From the NCBI GenBank assembly GCA_024734555.1, contig JANPWX010000076.1, positions 2,186,051 through 2,250,050 of the forward strand: a stretch of 64,000 nucleotides of DNA. The letters are read 5' to 3'. The translations under genes and the position numbers were made by a program. Positions 50,772 through 63,983 of the stretch are shown piece after piece. The stretch is from Trochalopteron elliotii (Eukaryota > Chordata > Aves > Passeriformes > Leiothrichidae). Numbering within the stretch: the first letter of the stretch is position 1; each line of letters begins with the position of its first letter. Under the pieces are notes generated by a model, which saw only the letters and a list, made by a program, of their open reading frames with translations, was not told where the DNA came from and searched no databases.

Positions 50772-53700
50772 ACAGTGTTCTAGGAAAAATTCTTTCAGGC
50801 TCTCTAGAAGGCATTGTAATGCAGGTTGTTTTCATCTTGTAGAAACCAACTATCAGTAACTCTGAAAAGAAGGCGAAGCTCCTTCCTCAGCCTTGGATAC
50901 TGAAAATAATAGCTGGGAAGTATGCATCTGCCTAGAGTCCTAAGACTGAACAGTGAACTTTCAAAATAAATGGCAAAATCTTCACTGACTGGCAACTGCA
51001 AGAATTTCTAAAAATGTCTGAAATGTCTCAGGTAACAGAATTCAGAACAAGAATTTCTAAATTAGATTTAAATGAGGTATCACTCCCTTGACAGTCCTCT
51101 TTGTATACCAACTGCTTTTTTTCCCCAGCAAAATCTAAAAAGTCATTTTAGAATGACAGGCCTGGCAAAATGCAATGTAAGGTACTGAAAAGGAGAAATA
51201 GAGAAGGCAGATAATATTTCTGAGAGCCATCACAAAAACAAAATAAACCGCACCATTTTAACTGTATCACTGGTGCAATCAAAGAATAGCTAGAGGTTGC
51301 ACCAAGAATTTGCTATTGCCACGTTTTGGTTCACAAGCATAGCTCAAGTAACACTTTTAATTCTTTACCTCCAAAAACTATGGACCTGAACTGTGCAGAG
51401 AGAAGCCTCTCCCAGGCTCTGCTCTTATAAAATAAAGCACAGTTACTAACAATTCCTTTCTGATAGGACATGGTACTTTAGGATGGGAAATCTTATTTAA
51501 AGTCATTAGCAGGACTAGAATTAAGTTTCATTTTGAGAACTACCTGTACTACTGTAATATCAATTTTCTATATTTTTCTGCAAATCTGATGAACAATTAT
51601 AAAATAACCTTACAATGTCACAGCTCTGCCACTAATGCCGCACAAAATCATGGTTCTCTGGTACATGAAAAATAACCCATGAAAGCAGAGAATAGAACAA
51701 TACTGCAATCATATTTACTGTTACTTTTAAATACACATTCCCCATCTGCCTTACTAATATCCACTAGGCTATAAATAGTCATGAAGGAAATGACTTCTTT
51801 TTCTAATCATAAATGAAAAATTGGTATGAGAGGAAAAAACAAGGTTTAAATGAACTATCAGTCAGCACAACTCAGATGCAGCTTAGAACAGAAGCAGTGC
51901 TGATTATTCTTTTGAAAGAAACACAACCCCAAGACACACTGAAATGGTGATAAAATCAAAATATGTGCAGAAGGACATGTCCCAGCATAAGAAATACTTG
52001 CCCTTTTAATTTGTGGTATCTAAATATTAACAAAAGTACATTCTACATGTTAGTGCTGTTTGAGTTTTCATCTTTGAACTATATCTTATGTGAAGTCACA
52101 CCTCAGATACTTTCTCCCTAACAGTGTCAGTGCTGATGGATTTCATATTGGAAAATGTAATTGCTTTTCTGGTTTTTACATTCATTTGGTAACAAACCTA
52201 CTAAAAAGTACCAAAATGGGTGAACTGCAGGTAAATGATCCAACAGAGCTTTAATCTAATTTATCTGCTAAACCACTTTTATTAGTTTTGGACTGTCAGC
52301 TATCGCTTCCAGATTTTTAAAACAAAAAGATGAATGAAAACACTTATTTGAAAAAAAATACTCCTATGCACTTTCCTCAAGTCAAATAGCCTCACACAAA
52401 GTAAAAAAGCCAGTGGGAAAAAACCTCATGTCATTAGTATAGCTATTAGTATAGCACTTCCATTTTATAACTTGGATGTAAGGCACAAAATAACTAACAT
52501 CTGGCATTTTGCAAAATGCTCTTTACCTTTATTATCTAATGTCTAGTAGACTCAGACAGTAAGTGTTCTTGTTTAGACTGATTTAAATTCACATTTATTT
52601 TAACGCATGCCTATAAAATTTGAAATTTGCCATTTGGCTTGTTTTTCTGCTGTGCTTACTTATGTCAGAGACAGTAATATACATCCAAAATAAAGATCTG
52701 TAAAGCAATGTATGATAGTGAGTACTATCACTAAGTGTGAGCAACTGTTTTTAACAATATAAAATATCACAACAATAAACTTATTCTCTTTTCATATCTT
52801 GGATGAAAAGAATGAAAACTTGGGGTTTTTTTCTTTTATGCACAGCATGTAAATAAATTAATGTTTAAAACCTCATTATACAGTGCACGTTGCTTTGTTT
52901 TTTGAGCAGCAAATGTTTTGAAAGTAGTTTAATGATGATTATAAAGAACAAAGTGTGTGAAATAAGTAGAACATTTTCAAAATTATATCCAAATATAAAA
53001 TGAATTTGTCCATCATGCTGGCATTGCTAAGAGCACTCAATAGTGGTCTTGATGAGAGACCATGTTGGCTTTGTTAGACATCTTTAAAACTATAGAAGAG
53101 GAGCAAGAGAGAAACATAACATGAGCATAGACTAACTAGTACCTTCCTCAACCAGCTAAGTCTTACAAGCTGACATAATTGGTTTTTAATCTATGGGAAG
53201 TTTTCATATATATTAAGAACTGTGTGGCCTCCTTTGTCAATAAATGAACTTATCTACTACTGTGACATGCAACTCTGCCATAAAATAGAAACTGTGGTGA
53301 CTAAACAGAAACTACTGCTGTAAAAATATACTGCCTGGTCCTTGATTAAATTCTCATGTTTACATAAGGTGTTATCTGGAGCCAAAATATGTTGATCCTT
53401 CTTTGCTTATGTTTATGTATCAAGGAAACAAAACCCCAAAGTCCTGATGGACCAACAAACTAAGTTAATAATTTTTTTTCTTCAATTAGAGAAGAAATCC
53501 TGTTTTCCTGTGAGGGGTGGGAACCAGTTACTGCAGGTCATAGATTAAAACTCTGCTAAGAGAAACATCAGAAATGGGATTTCCAAATGGAGAAATATGA
53601 AGGAGGGATCTGATTTTTTGTGGCTAGAAATAGCCAAGCTGTAACACAGGTGAAACTTGCATATGAGCTGAGCTGAAATCTTGGTGTCAAAAGAACAAGT

Positions 53701-53928
53701 TAAGCAGCCACAGCCTGACACAGGATTCTTTTTATGACAGGGGCTGAGTGGGTGTCACAGAAGACAGAAACATGGCAAGTACACAGTGATGCTTCTGAAA
53801 AGTATTCTGCCAGCCTTCAAAGATTTGCAGCTCGTGGACTTTATGAGACAAAGATTTTGTTCTTTGCCTTTAATGTCTTCTAAGGAACCTTTATCTCATG
53901 AATTTATACATGTTGCTCTTTGAACTCA
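50772..53928. other. AT-rich sequence, probable EYS intron
   Basis: No gene, RNA or mobile element is recognised. A short direct repeat of ATTAGTATAGC occurs at 52435-52456. Confidence 0.5.
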
Positions 53929-55008
53929 TGTGGAAGGAGTTGACCCTGGCTGGATGCCAGATACACACCAAAGTTTCTCTATCACTCCCCTCTGCAGCTG
54001 AACAGGGGACAGAAAATGTAACAGAGGGTTTGGGAGATAAGGACAGAGAGAGATCACTCACCGAATACTGTCATGGCCAAAACAGGCTCTAACTAGAGAT
54101 ATTAATGTAACATTACCAAAAAAAAAAAAAAAAAAATCAGAGCAGGATAAAGAGAAGTAAAATAAGACCTTAAAAATAACTTCCTAGCTCTATCTCCTCC
54201 CCCAACAGTGGCACAGGGAGACAGGGAATGGGGTTTATGATCAGTTCATCACTGACCATAAGCCCCATTCGTGACTGGGTGATCCTGCCACTGCTCAGGG
54301 AGAGGAATCCTTCCCCTGCTCCAATATTGGGTCCCTCCCACAGGCATCAGTCTTCTACAGACTTCTGCCACATAAGTCATTCTTCCATGGGGTGCAGTCC
54401 TTCAAGGACAGGCTGTTCCAATGTGGGCACCCCACGGGGTCACAAGGCTCCTTAGGATACCTGCTCCAGCACAGGCTCCTCTTTCCATGGGTTCACAGGT
54501 CTCTGCCAGGAGCCTGCTCCAGCACAGGCCTCCCACTGGGTCACAGCCTCATCTCAAGCATCCACCTGCTCCAGCATAGGTCTCCTCCATGGGCTGCAGG
54601 TGGTTCTCTGCATCCCCTGGCCCTCCATGGGCTGCAGGGGCACAGCTGCCTCACCATGGGCTGCACCACGGGCTGCAGGGGAATCTCAGCTCTGACACCT
54701 GGAGCAGCTCCTGCCCCTCCTTCTGCACTGACCTTGGTGTCTGCAGAGCTGTTCCTCTCATGTTCTCACTCTGCTCTTCTCTGGCCACAATTACATCTAA
54801 GCAATAACGTTTTATTTTCTTCTTAAATATTTTATCACAGAGGCACTACCATAATTTCTAATCAGCCAGCCTTTGCCAACAGCAGGTCTGTCTTGGAGCC
54901 AGCTGACATTGGCTCTGCTGGACATGGAGGAGGCTTCTGGCACCTTCTCACAGAAGTCAATCCTGTAACCCCTATGCTACTGACTTCTGGCCATGGAAAC
55001 CCAATACA
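53929..55008 (-). mobile_element. ERVL-type 3' LTR, minus strand
   Basis: About 1,080 bp start on the minus strand with TGTATTGGGTTTCCATGGCC (55008) and end with CCAGGGTCAACTCCTTCCAC plus A at 53929. The ends are therefore canonical TG...CA. Inside are a TATTTAAG element with AATAAA close by (54808-54829), a GC-rich middle with repeated CTGCAGCCC[AC]TGG units (54585-54685), an A/T-run at 54118-54137 where related copies have an AATAAA-rich stretch, and a CTCACTCACCGAATACTGTC-like reverse block near the 3' end. The family assignment (avian ERVL-like) is from memory. The 144-codon plus-strand open frame in the GC-rich middle is accidental. Confidence 0.82.
54118..54137 (+). repeat. poly-A run inside the LTR
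   Basis: About 19 consecutive A on the plus strand (T on the LTR strand). It lies within the LTR and is not a retroposon tail. Confidence 0.95.
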
Positions 55009-55217
55009 TTCCACCCACCACCTTTGTGAATCACATACATAAGAATTATCAGCAAAAATCCACATTCATCATAGAACCTACACTCACACCAACAAAACTA
55101 ACCAAACAAAGCAAGACAAAAATTCCACATACAAAAGCAAAATAACATCATCACAACACTGAATGAAAATGGACGATTTACACAAAATCCACCCCTTGTC
55201 CCTTTGGTGCTGTTACA
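55009..55217 (-). mobile_element. ERV internal 3' remnant with polypurine tract
   Basis: Directly before the LTR on the minus strand is AAAGGTGGTGGGTGGAA (55009-55025), a polypurine tract of the kind that primes plus-strand synthesis. Upstream lies about 190 bp of untranslated-looking sequence ending near a second purine stretch, AAAGGGACAAGGGGTGGA (55187-55204). This marks the LTR as a former 3' LTR and not a solo LTR. No pol coding sequence or 5' LTR is recognised further upstream. Confidence 0.65.
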
Positions 55218-57390
55218 CAGATGTCTCATTCACACCATGATGTAACTTCTAGTATCTATGTTTCCTACAAGTGAAAAGTCCCACTGCTTAATTGCACTAC
55301 ATGAGGAATACAAGCAGAAGAATCTCAAATGATTTCGGTTAGGCTGCAGGTTTCTTTCCTCTCTGAACGCAGTGTCTTTAAAAAGGCAAATCAACTCAAG
55401 CCTGTGGGAAAATATGAATTCCATGAAATAGTTCTTAAGACATTCTTCTAGCAGAGAAGACATTAGTTCCAGAACTGACTTTTTTTTTTCCTGAAAAACT
55501 TTGTATTTATCTTCAGAATCTGAAAACTCAAAAAACCTATTATAACTTTCAGCACATTTGCTGAGGATAATGAGAGAAAGCAATGGATTCTACTGTTGCC
55601 AACTGCAAATTAAAAAAAAGTCTTGATGACTAAAAAGTATATAGGCATAGCAAAAGATAACAAACTACCATTTCTAATGTCAAAAGAAATAAAAGACAAT
55701 ATAATCTGTTATGAAACTGGTTTCTACCAGCATAAATTTACAGTCAGAGCTCAAGAAGCCCTGAAGCCCCAATTATTTCTACACAGAGTGTACATTCTGG
55801 TATCATGGGAGAAATTCCTGGTCAAAACTCTCATGTTCATCCAGACATGTCTACTCTTCATCTCTGTAAATGAAATTTAATTCATGCCCCAATTTATTGC
55901 ATTTTTATTCTTCTCAGAAATACTACCATCTAATGAAAGAATTGAAGTTTAACTAACTCATCTGAAAAAGAGTATCAAAGGACATATGCAGGGAGAACAA
56001 GAAGAACTTGTTAATTTTAAAAAGACAGAAGGAAAATCTTTTTCCAAATGAGCTACAGTTCATAGTGTACAGTTCATAGCTACAGTTCAATAGTGGAAAT
56101 GCTGACACTATATTCATGTTCATTTATGAATTAGATGTAGTAGCTTAAAATGTTACTGTTCTTCAACTGCTCATTACTGTGCCCTCAAATAGATCTAATC
56201 ATATGAATGGTGATTCCTTTCAGTACATTTCAGTGCACAGTAAAACATGTTAATTTAAATCATACAAATGAGAGCACTGCAGAATCAACTTTTATCACCA
56301 TGGATTATGATAATATCCTAAATTGGGATAAATTAGGAGAAAAATTAGACAGTAGACTTATGTTTAACCAAGATTTTGAAAAATATCTAAAAATATATAG
56401 TTTGCTTCATACATTCAATATTGTGCTCCCAAAATCTAAATAAGCATTCAGTCTTTTTGGAAACAGAAACCTTCTGGGATTTAAAATTTTATATAAATCA
56501 TTAAATAAATACTGCCTTGAGCAGGCATGTGGAAACCATGGAGTTCTAAAGAACCAGAACACCCTTGATAACTTCATTAGCTCCAAATAAGAATAATGAT
56601 AACAACCCCTAACACACACTGAGTAGAAGCTTCTATGGTCTATGTGTCTTGTTGTTACTTAATTAATGCTTTCTGCATTATATTATATTTTACATTATTA
56701 TAATCCAAAGGCTAAACTCAGTTTTTTAAGAGTTCTTACTTTCTCATGCATAAGGTATTTTGGAATGATCTTGATCAGAATGTTTCTTACAAAAAACCCA
56801 CAAATCCTCAAATATGGTGGGGTTTGCAGTGGTTATATTTCTGATAGCCAAAATGGTACTATATGTTAGTGTACTGTCATATAAATAACAGGAATAAATT
56901 GCAACACTTTTTTTCCCCAGGATTCTGTGTTTTACAAAGAAATGTTAGTAGCATCACTTTGTGTGAGAAAGTTTCTGTCATAGTTATGGGACAGCTGATG
57001 TGGCATTTCAGCCTTGACAGGTATGACACTGAATATTGATGCAAATTGACCACTAAAATTTGGCATAATAAATTTTGTACCAGCCTGATTCTATTTCCTT
57101 ACTTCTACCTTACACATAGATCTGGGCTAGGTATTGTATCATGATATCAGTGGGGCATTATTTCTCATTTACTAAAAATACGGTTTTGGTTATTCAGCAC
57201 TTTGTGAAATAAAAAAACCCTGAAAATTCTGACCATATAAAATCTGACTCAGGCCCAAAAGATGTTTCTAGAATGGTAGGATTTAACTGTAGAGATTTAC
57301 AGGAAAACAAAAAAATTAACATTCACAGATTAAGTCTGGCTAGACTCAATTGGCTTTTATTCCTCAGAGGTACTAACCATCATTCACACT
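55218..57390. other. AT-rich sequence, no gene seen
   Basis: A minus-strand open frame of 117 codons (55583-55230) lies just upstream of the ERV remnant. It has no retroviral motif that I recognise, and its length is near what chance allows. A short direct repeat of TACAGTTCA occurs three times at 56054-56090. Nothing else is recognised. Confidence 0.5.
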
Positions 57391-57445
57391 TAGAACCATA
57401 AAATGGCTGGGGTTGGAAGACACTTTTAAGGATCCATCTAGGTCA
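57391..57445 (-). mobile_element. short CR1 3' tail, minus strand
   Basis: AGAACCATAAAATGGCTGGG, TTGGAAGACACTTTTAAGGA and then TCCATCTAGGTC are the reverse complement of the terminal 50 bases of a CR1. The match fades after about 57445. Confidence 0.75.
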
Positions 57446-60400
57446 AAATCCATCACTTGATTGAGAATTGTTGAGGGATGTCCAGACAATTGACATTTCC
57501 ATGTTGTGCATGAGGCAGCTGGGAAGTAGACTGGGCACCACCATACATTTATGATTCAGGGAGGTAGAGCTCTGGTTATCACACACTCACAGAACCAGGA
57601 GCTGCCCAGTGTCAAGCTGCTTATGCATACCAATTAACCATGTAAAACAGGGCTCTGGGGATATCACTGTGAGATTGTGAGTTTCAATGATCTACATAAA
57701 AATAAAAAGATTTGGTGGTGCTATCTAATTTATGATTCACTGTCAGTATCACACCATAACAAGTTGTACTATGAATAATTTTAAACCCATTAGTTAGCTT
57801 GGAGGCAGATTTGCCATGTGCTAGAGATAAATGCTTTAAATGTTACTGTCAGTAATTGACTAGGATGCTAGTATTGATGGTGCCCCTACTAAAAGTGCTC
57901 TGCTCATTCAGGAAGGAGAAGCAGGGAACTTATAGTTTTGCTACATGAAACTTCAATCCTGAAAAACAGCCTGCTATTGCAAAGGATAAACAGATTTTAA
58001 AAATGATCTGTTTCTTAAATACCATCACAATTTCTTTTCTCTCAATTTTTAAAGAAATACACTAAGTACACCAATTTTATTATTGACAGTGAAGCCCAGA
58101 TTTCTGTCCCATAAGTATACAGTTGTGCCAGAGAAATAGTAGCTAGGACTGGAATTAGCTGTTTGGCTTGCAGACAGAAACTGCTAAAAGCTATTGAAGG
58201 TACACTTAAAACTCCTAATAGATTTTCTTTTTAATTTTTCTTCTTTTTTTGACCTAGATGTTTGGTCAACTTGTGCGACAGTTGTATTAGGCTGCATTGC
58301 GTCAGCAAAATAACTGGTTACAAATAGATTTCCATCAACAGAACAAAACCTGCATATGTTCCTGAAGAAAAGTATATATTTTTGCATCAGTACTCTCTTC
58401 AAGTTATTGACAGATCCCCTGAAATGGAACCTAACACCTAAGTATGCATGTAGTTGAAACTGTGTTGACAAATTCTACTTTTCTTAAACATTCATCACTG
58501 TAATAAACAAAATACACTTTACCCCACCAAATAAATAAAAAATTGCATTATAAGGCAGAACTGATAATACAGAAGACTGAAAACAAGTGCAAATAGAATA
58601 GAACAATATGGAAAAGCAAAAGACAGAAACTGGCTGTGTCATTTTGTCATTCTTTTAAAGGACATATTTAATAGATATTTCATACATATAATTTTGACAC
58701 TTTATAAGTGTTCATGGGAAAATCATAGGCCAAATACATAAATAATGAAAACAATATGGTAATTTATATATGAAATATATGCAAGCGATGACAAATACTG
58801 AGGTGCCTTATGACAGCCAGTAGGTTTTGAGATGTACACTGCCTGATAGTATTTTTCTCTTGTTCAAGTGAGAAATTTTCTGCATATTGACTGCAGTTGT
58901 GGAAGCTTTTTCTGAAAAGTTTCTATGATTAAGTAATGGTAACAGAAGGCACATCACAAAATCAGTTACAGCATATTTCATGGTACATCATTTTCTGGGA
59001 GATAAGAGGCAGTTTCCTCCTTGAGTGGAAATCGTCTACGGCTGGTGTTCTTCTGCAGTGAGCTCTTTTAAAAGAAGCTCTGTCAAAAAAATTATCCACA
59101 AAGTGACCAAATCATAAGTTCATGAAGTGTTGCATCATTAAAATGGGGCACTTAATGAGAGGACATTTAAAAAGATTACTGTGTCATATTCCCAAGAGGA
59201 TTCAAGTGAAAAAATTGCCTGTGTCCAAGATTCATCTGATGGGCCTGAGTCCTAAAATAGTCAGCAACCATTTTGTTAGAATCAGCAAATCTTTCATCTG
59301 CATGATGGTATAACCTGACATATCCATATCTTACATGAGATCCCTTCATTAGTGATGGAGCTGTATTTTATTCTTCAACCATCTATTTCCAACTCTTCAT
59401 AAAATTCTCTAAAATGTACCTGTATAGGTACACTAGGTTTCTAGGTTTCTAGGTTTCACTCTGTCTAGACAGAGTGAAAATTCTCTTCAAACATGCAGTA
59501 TTATAGTCTGTGTTCTTCTTACCTGTAAGCAATTTGGAAATGCTGGTGGGAGGATGGATTCCATTATGAAGTCACACAATGCTAGCTAACTTTGCCATAT
59601 TTGTAGGGAGAAATGTCACAGAAACTTTATGAAAAATGGCCTATGCCCATGGAGGAAAAAATGGCACAACCACTGGAAAGAGAACAGTGATCCACAGGGG
59701 CTCAAAGATTTCAGTTTTGTTTGGGTTTTACTATCAAGTGAAGATTGGAACTGACAATAAATCAAAATTTTCCAGCAGCAGCTGCATCACCATGAGAAAA
59801 TCTAAGCCTGCTGTACTTGACAGGCTGGGCTAGAGGGACAACAAAAGCAAAGGGCAGTGTAACTGGGAAAGTGATTTTAGAAGTAAGGTGACACTTATGA
59901 ATCTTGTTACATAAAGTGGTGATAAAGCACTTGTAGATTATCCCTTTTTGCTTTTTGCCATAAATTAAAAGCTTCAGTTATTATCAGAAATGTAAGCGTT
60001 GTCCCTTGCATGACCCTCAAGTGTGCTCACGACTTTCTTTATCTTTTAATCCTTCTGTATATCTCAAGTCTTTAAAGTGTATCTGAGGACAAAATTCTTG
60101 TTTTCCTGCATCTTTGCTTCTATTGAGTGTTAGATTAAAGTAATAATGAAAAAAATTCTGTTGTTTTGCCTTAGGCTGATGTTGCAGTCTCAATGAAATG
60201 AGGGCTCATTATAAAATTTTCTGGTTTATTATTGTTAACATTAAAGGAATCCAAATAATGCCAATATGAAATTTATGCAGATCTGGGCTAAACAAAATCC
60301 AACAATATATGACAATTAACACTCACGTGTGAGTTTACCATTTCAGCATCATGAAACAGTAGACAATTGCTGAACAATGCTCTTAAATAAGAATAACCTT

Positions 60401-60639
60401 CCTTATATAGCAGAAAAGCAGTGTTCCTGCTCAAGAGTTTACACTCATGAAGAGCAGTCAGTTCTGCACATCAGGGCAGTCAGAAAACCTGCACCTTCAG
60501 CAATGGACCAATGGGCTCAAACATAACACACTACTGTCTGGAAAACAATCAGAACTCAGTTTTTAGTTTTAGCTTAACTCTCCATAAGACAGGGTAAACC
60601 CTGTTGACTCTCAAAAAACCCATCCTGTCTCTCAGTGCT
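57446..60639. other. AT-rich sequence with a palindrome, probable EYS intron
   Basis: It contains the triplicated octamer and palindrome at 59433-59479 and a 16-bp inverted repeat ACAGGGTAAACCCTGT at 60589-60604. No gene or mobile element is recognised. Confidence 0.5.
59433..59479. repeat. triplicated octamer fused to a 26-bp perfect palindrome
   Basis: CTAGGTTT is repeated three times in tandem (59433-59456). The last copy runs into a perfect palindrome, 59454-59479, whose core is CACTCTGTCTAGACAGAGTG, extended by TTT and AAA. The centre is the CTAG at 59465-59468. Confidence 0.95.
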
Positions 60640-61110
60640 AAGGGCAGCTTTATTCTTACCTGGCTATGGAATCCTCCAGAGTGAGAGGTGGGAAGTGGCT
60701 GCCTGCAGCCATCTGCCATGGGAACTTGGCTCAGTCAGAGTCAGGTATTCCCTCTTTGTTCCTGTGACTGAGAGGAGCTCTGGTCACTGAGGGACAGAGA
60801 GTTTTGGGACTGTGGCTGGTTGGGAATGCTGCCCTGACCTGTCCCACCTCCTTTCTTAACTGTATTGCCTGGACACCACCACCACCACCACCACCAGTGC
60901 TGCTGCCAAGGGGTTTTCTGTGAGGAACATCTACCCTGATCTGCCTGGCTCCTCTCCCAGGCTGTCCCATCTCCCCCACCATAGGCAGGTAGGCTGGTTC
61001 CTCATTAGTGGTAAGGACAGATCTGCACTAGCAGTGCCCCTGTGTCTGAGTCCATTTGGTCTCCCCATGTCAGCTCAGTCTCAGACACTTTTATATCCCA
61101 GTTTACTGGT
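60640..61110 (-). other. GC-rich block, possible LTR
   Basis: About 470 bp are richer in G and C than the surroundings. On the minus strand there is a TATA-like GATATAAAAG (61089-61098) and an AATAAA (60649-60654), the order expected of an LTR or a small transcription unit. A (CCA)n microsatellite lies inside. I do not recognise the family, and no TG...CA ends or flanking target duplication are evident. Confidence 0.35.
60874..60896 (+). repeat. (ACC)n microsatellite
   Basis: Seven to eight perfect ACC units. Confidence 0.97.
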
Positions 61111-63983
61111 TGTTTATAGTGCTCCCAAGGAAAGGCTATTGGAAAAGAACTTACTGACAATTATAAAGTGATTGCTTATACTGCACTGATCATATTTAAC
61201 TCTACCAAAATTAAGTTCTTTGCAATGTATGTTTTCAGAAAAGTCCACGACCAGCGTGGCATCTCTACAGGTGTTCTGCTTTGGTGCAAAACCAGATTCA
61301 CACTCAGCTGTCTCCATGGTACAAGTTTGACTGTAGCTTTAATGGACTGCATAGACACATGCTGTATGTAATATTGCCAAACAAGTTATTTTTACTTAAG
61401 GAATAATAATTTAGAATCATATCAATACATTCAGTGTTTGATCCTGGTTTTTAAATCTTGATTTGAACCTGCCTCCCATTCTGTTTCTATAGTTTCCTGT
61501 GCAGTTGTCTCACAACTGCCTTCCCTCAGGCTGTTCAGCAAGAGTGGTTTCAATCACTGAAGACTCTGGTCTAAATCTTGACAATCAAAGTCTAACATCT
61601 TCTGGAGTAGTGTTCAGTGTCCTGCACTGTTACAGATAAATTACATTTACAGTTTCTGTATTTTCAGATTTCAAAAGAGTATGTATAGACAGACAGGTAA
61701 ATAAATATCTTTACTCACATTTTGTTGAGTTGCAATGTCCATGAAAAATAACCATGAGGTCATTTAAGACTGAGCACCTTAATATTTCCTAAATTCCTTT
61801 AACATTTTAATAGTCTTATAAAAATATTTCCTCTTCTTTTGTACACTTCTAGAGTACAAACACAGCTGATGAATCTTTTCTGCCAGTGGCAAGCAATGAC
61901 AAAAGTATCCAACCAGGCAAACAAGCAAACATGCAAGAGGATATTAGGACAGTTACCTCAAAAAGACTCATCATTTTTAAGGATTTTAAAATAATATTAC
62001 TTCCCAGACTTGCAATGCCTGCACAACAGAGAATGAAGAAGGGAAGGGAAGAACTGTACTATCTGCTGTCCCTTTTGGATGGCACTGATCCATTCAGAGA
62101 ACTGGCTCTGCACTATGCTGTGTGAAGACAGAACCACTACCTTTACAGAGGCTCCAGAACAACTGAGACTGCAGTTTTGGTGATGCAGTGAAAAAACAGG
62201 AAGGACATAATAGAGGAGACCAATTACTGAATATTCACACTAGCAGGTAAGACAGTGGCCTGACAGGCATATAACTGACTACAGCTGGCTTGGAGTGCAG
62301 TATGGTGAATAAAGTACCTATGTAGCTATGCAAAGGGATGATGGATACACGAAAAAACCATGTACATTCCTAAATAATTGAAACCCATCTTTTGGCACTG
62401 CATGAGGAGTAGGAGTAAAATATATGCAAGCTATCACTCAGTGAGGAGCATATTTTTCGTATATTGGAGGAGCAGAAAACATTGGAAAACTCAAGCCATT
62501 GTTATAAAAATCCAAACCATTGAATTTTAGTGGTTCAAGATAATTCAGTTTTTAATAAAACTGAAGCCATTGTATATTCTTTTGAAATCTCATAAAATAG
62601 CTAACATAAAATGCTTTTAATGCAATTCTAACTATCATGAAATTATGAGAAAAAATAACCAGTGCCTGTAGCTGCTACCTTTACCCCAAACTATCAAAAT
62701 TAAGCTATTTAATCATGAATCGAATTGAAGGCCCCTCCAGAGTTTTGGTTAAGTCTTTTTTTAGTTAAGGTAGCAGGCTTACAGACTTCTGTTTGCATTA
62801 GTGAAGACTTAGCTTAATATCACAAATACAATCCTAAATATCAGAAAAAAAGAGGATATTCAAGCCTGGGAAACTAACTCTGTGGGACTTCACTGCTTTT
62901 TTGAAGACACTGAGAAATTTCAAAACATTAGTTAAAGCTGCTGGTAGGTTTGAGCTAAGAAGAGAAGAAAATGACCCAACCTCTAGAGCTCACTTTCACA
63001 ATTGCACCTTTGCACAGAGGGGCTAAATAGAGTAACTGCATACAATCAATACTTATATGTAGCTATGCCTAAAATTGAGTTGCCACAGCTTGTATTGTGT
63101 GGTATTGTGCTACCACAGGTTTCTGCCTATCATAAGGAAGTACATGTTTTATAGATGAACTAATTAGAACTGAAGTATTTTAAAATATTATTGTTGCTAT
63201 TGTCTAGGCTCCTCTGTTGAGAAAGCTCAGTACAACATTTTGCAAGAGCCTACTTCAAATGCAGAGCTTTCTGAGGAAAACAAAAGCCCATGCTTAAGAG
63301 TGATGGAATTCTTTTAAAGTACATTATGTCATATTAGAAAGTCCACGGATCTAAGCAAAGTAAGGAAGTATTGTCTGCAACTTAATACTAGTGTTTGGCT
63401 AAGTATTAATCATCCAGCAGATCAGGCTAAGTATTTTTATGACAAGCTATGAATTTGATCCAAAAGAAGGAAGAACTAAATTTTTCACTTGAACTAAGAA
63501 GTATACAAAGCTGTCAGTGATTTGATGATGGGATGTTCATGGGGAGACTGTATAGGAATGTATGCCTAAAGGCTCACCAATAATTTGTCATGTGCCTAAA
63601 AAGTTCATCACATGGTTTCTGTAACTGTTTGCTACATCAGTGCTGCTATTGACATCTTGTGCCAAAGAAAGATGCAGCTAATATGATTGCTATGTTAAAA
63701 AGATGAAAGTTCAGGCAGACTAGGGAAAAGTGATCCAATTATTTTTTAAATATTCTTTTTCAACCCTTGTTAATTATTAGTTTATTGAATCCTTCACACC
63801 TTGAAATACAAAGATTTGAAATATTCTTCTTGCTAAATGAGTCTTATTTGGAAAATGATTAATATAGGAAAGAAGTTGCAGTACATTGCAAGATTAGTTT
63901 GATCAATTGGTAGAGCAAGCACAGTCTTCTAGCCAATTTTATAGCTGAAGATAAAGAGAGAGACATTTTTCTTTTAAACTTAC
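61111..63983 (-). other. AT-rich sequence, probable EYS intron
   Basis: No gene, RNA or mobile element is recognised. Overlapping open frames on both strands at 61110-61370 are short and carry no known domain. If the donor at 63984 is real, this stretch is the start of the intron upstream of the exon at 35582. Confidence 0.5.

Noticed and set aside
54392..54826. 144-codon plus-strand open frame, the longest in the window
   Set aside because: It lies wholly inside the GC-rich middle of the ERVL-type LTR, antisense to it. Repeated CTGCAG/CCATGGGCTG units explain the open frame.
61114..61317. Minus-strand open frame with several cysteines, looking EGF-like
   Set aside because: The cysteine spacing does not fit an EGF repeat and no acceptor/donor pair frames it.
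63893..63945. tRNA-like string TTGGTAGAGCAAGC
   Set aside because: It resembles the D-arm of a tRNA, but there is no anticodon stem, no T-arm and no acceptor pairing. Probably chance, or at best a remnant of a tRNA-derived SINE.
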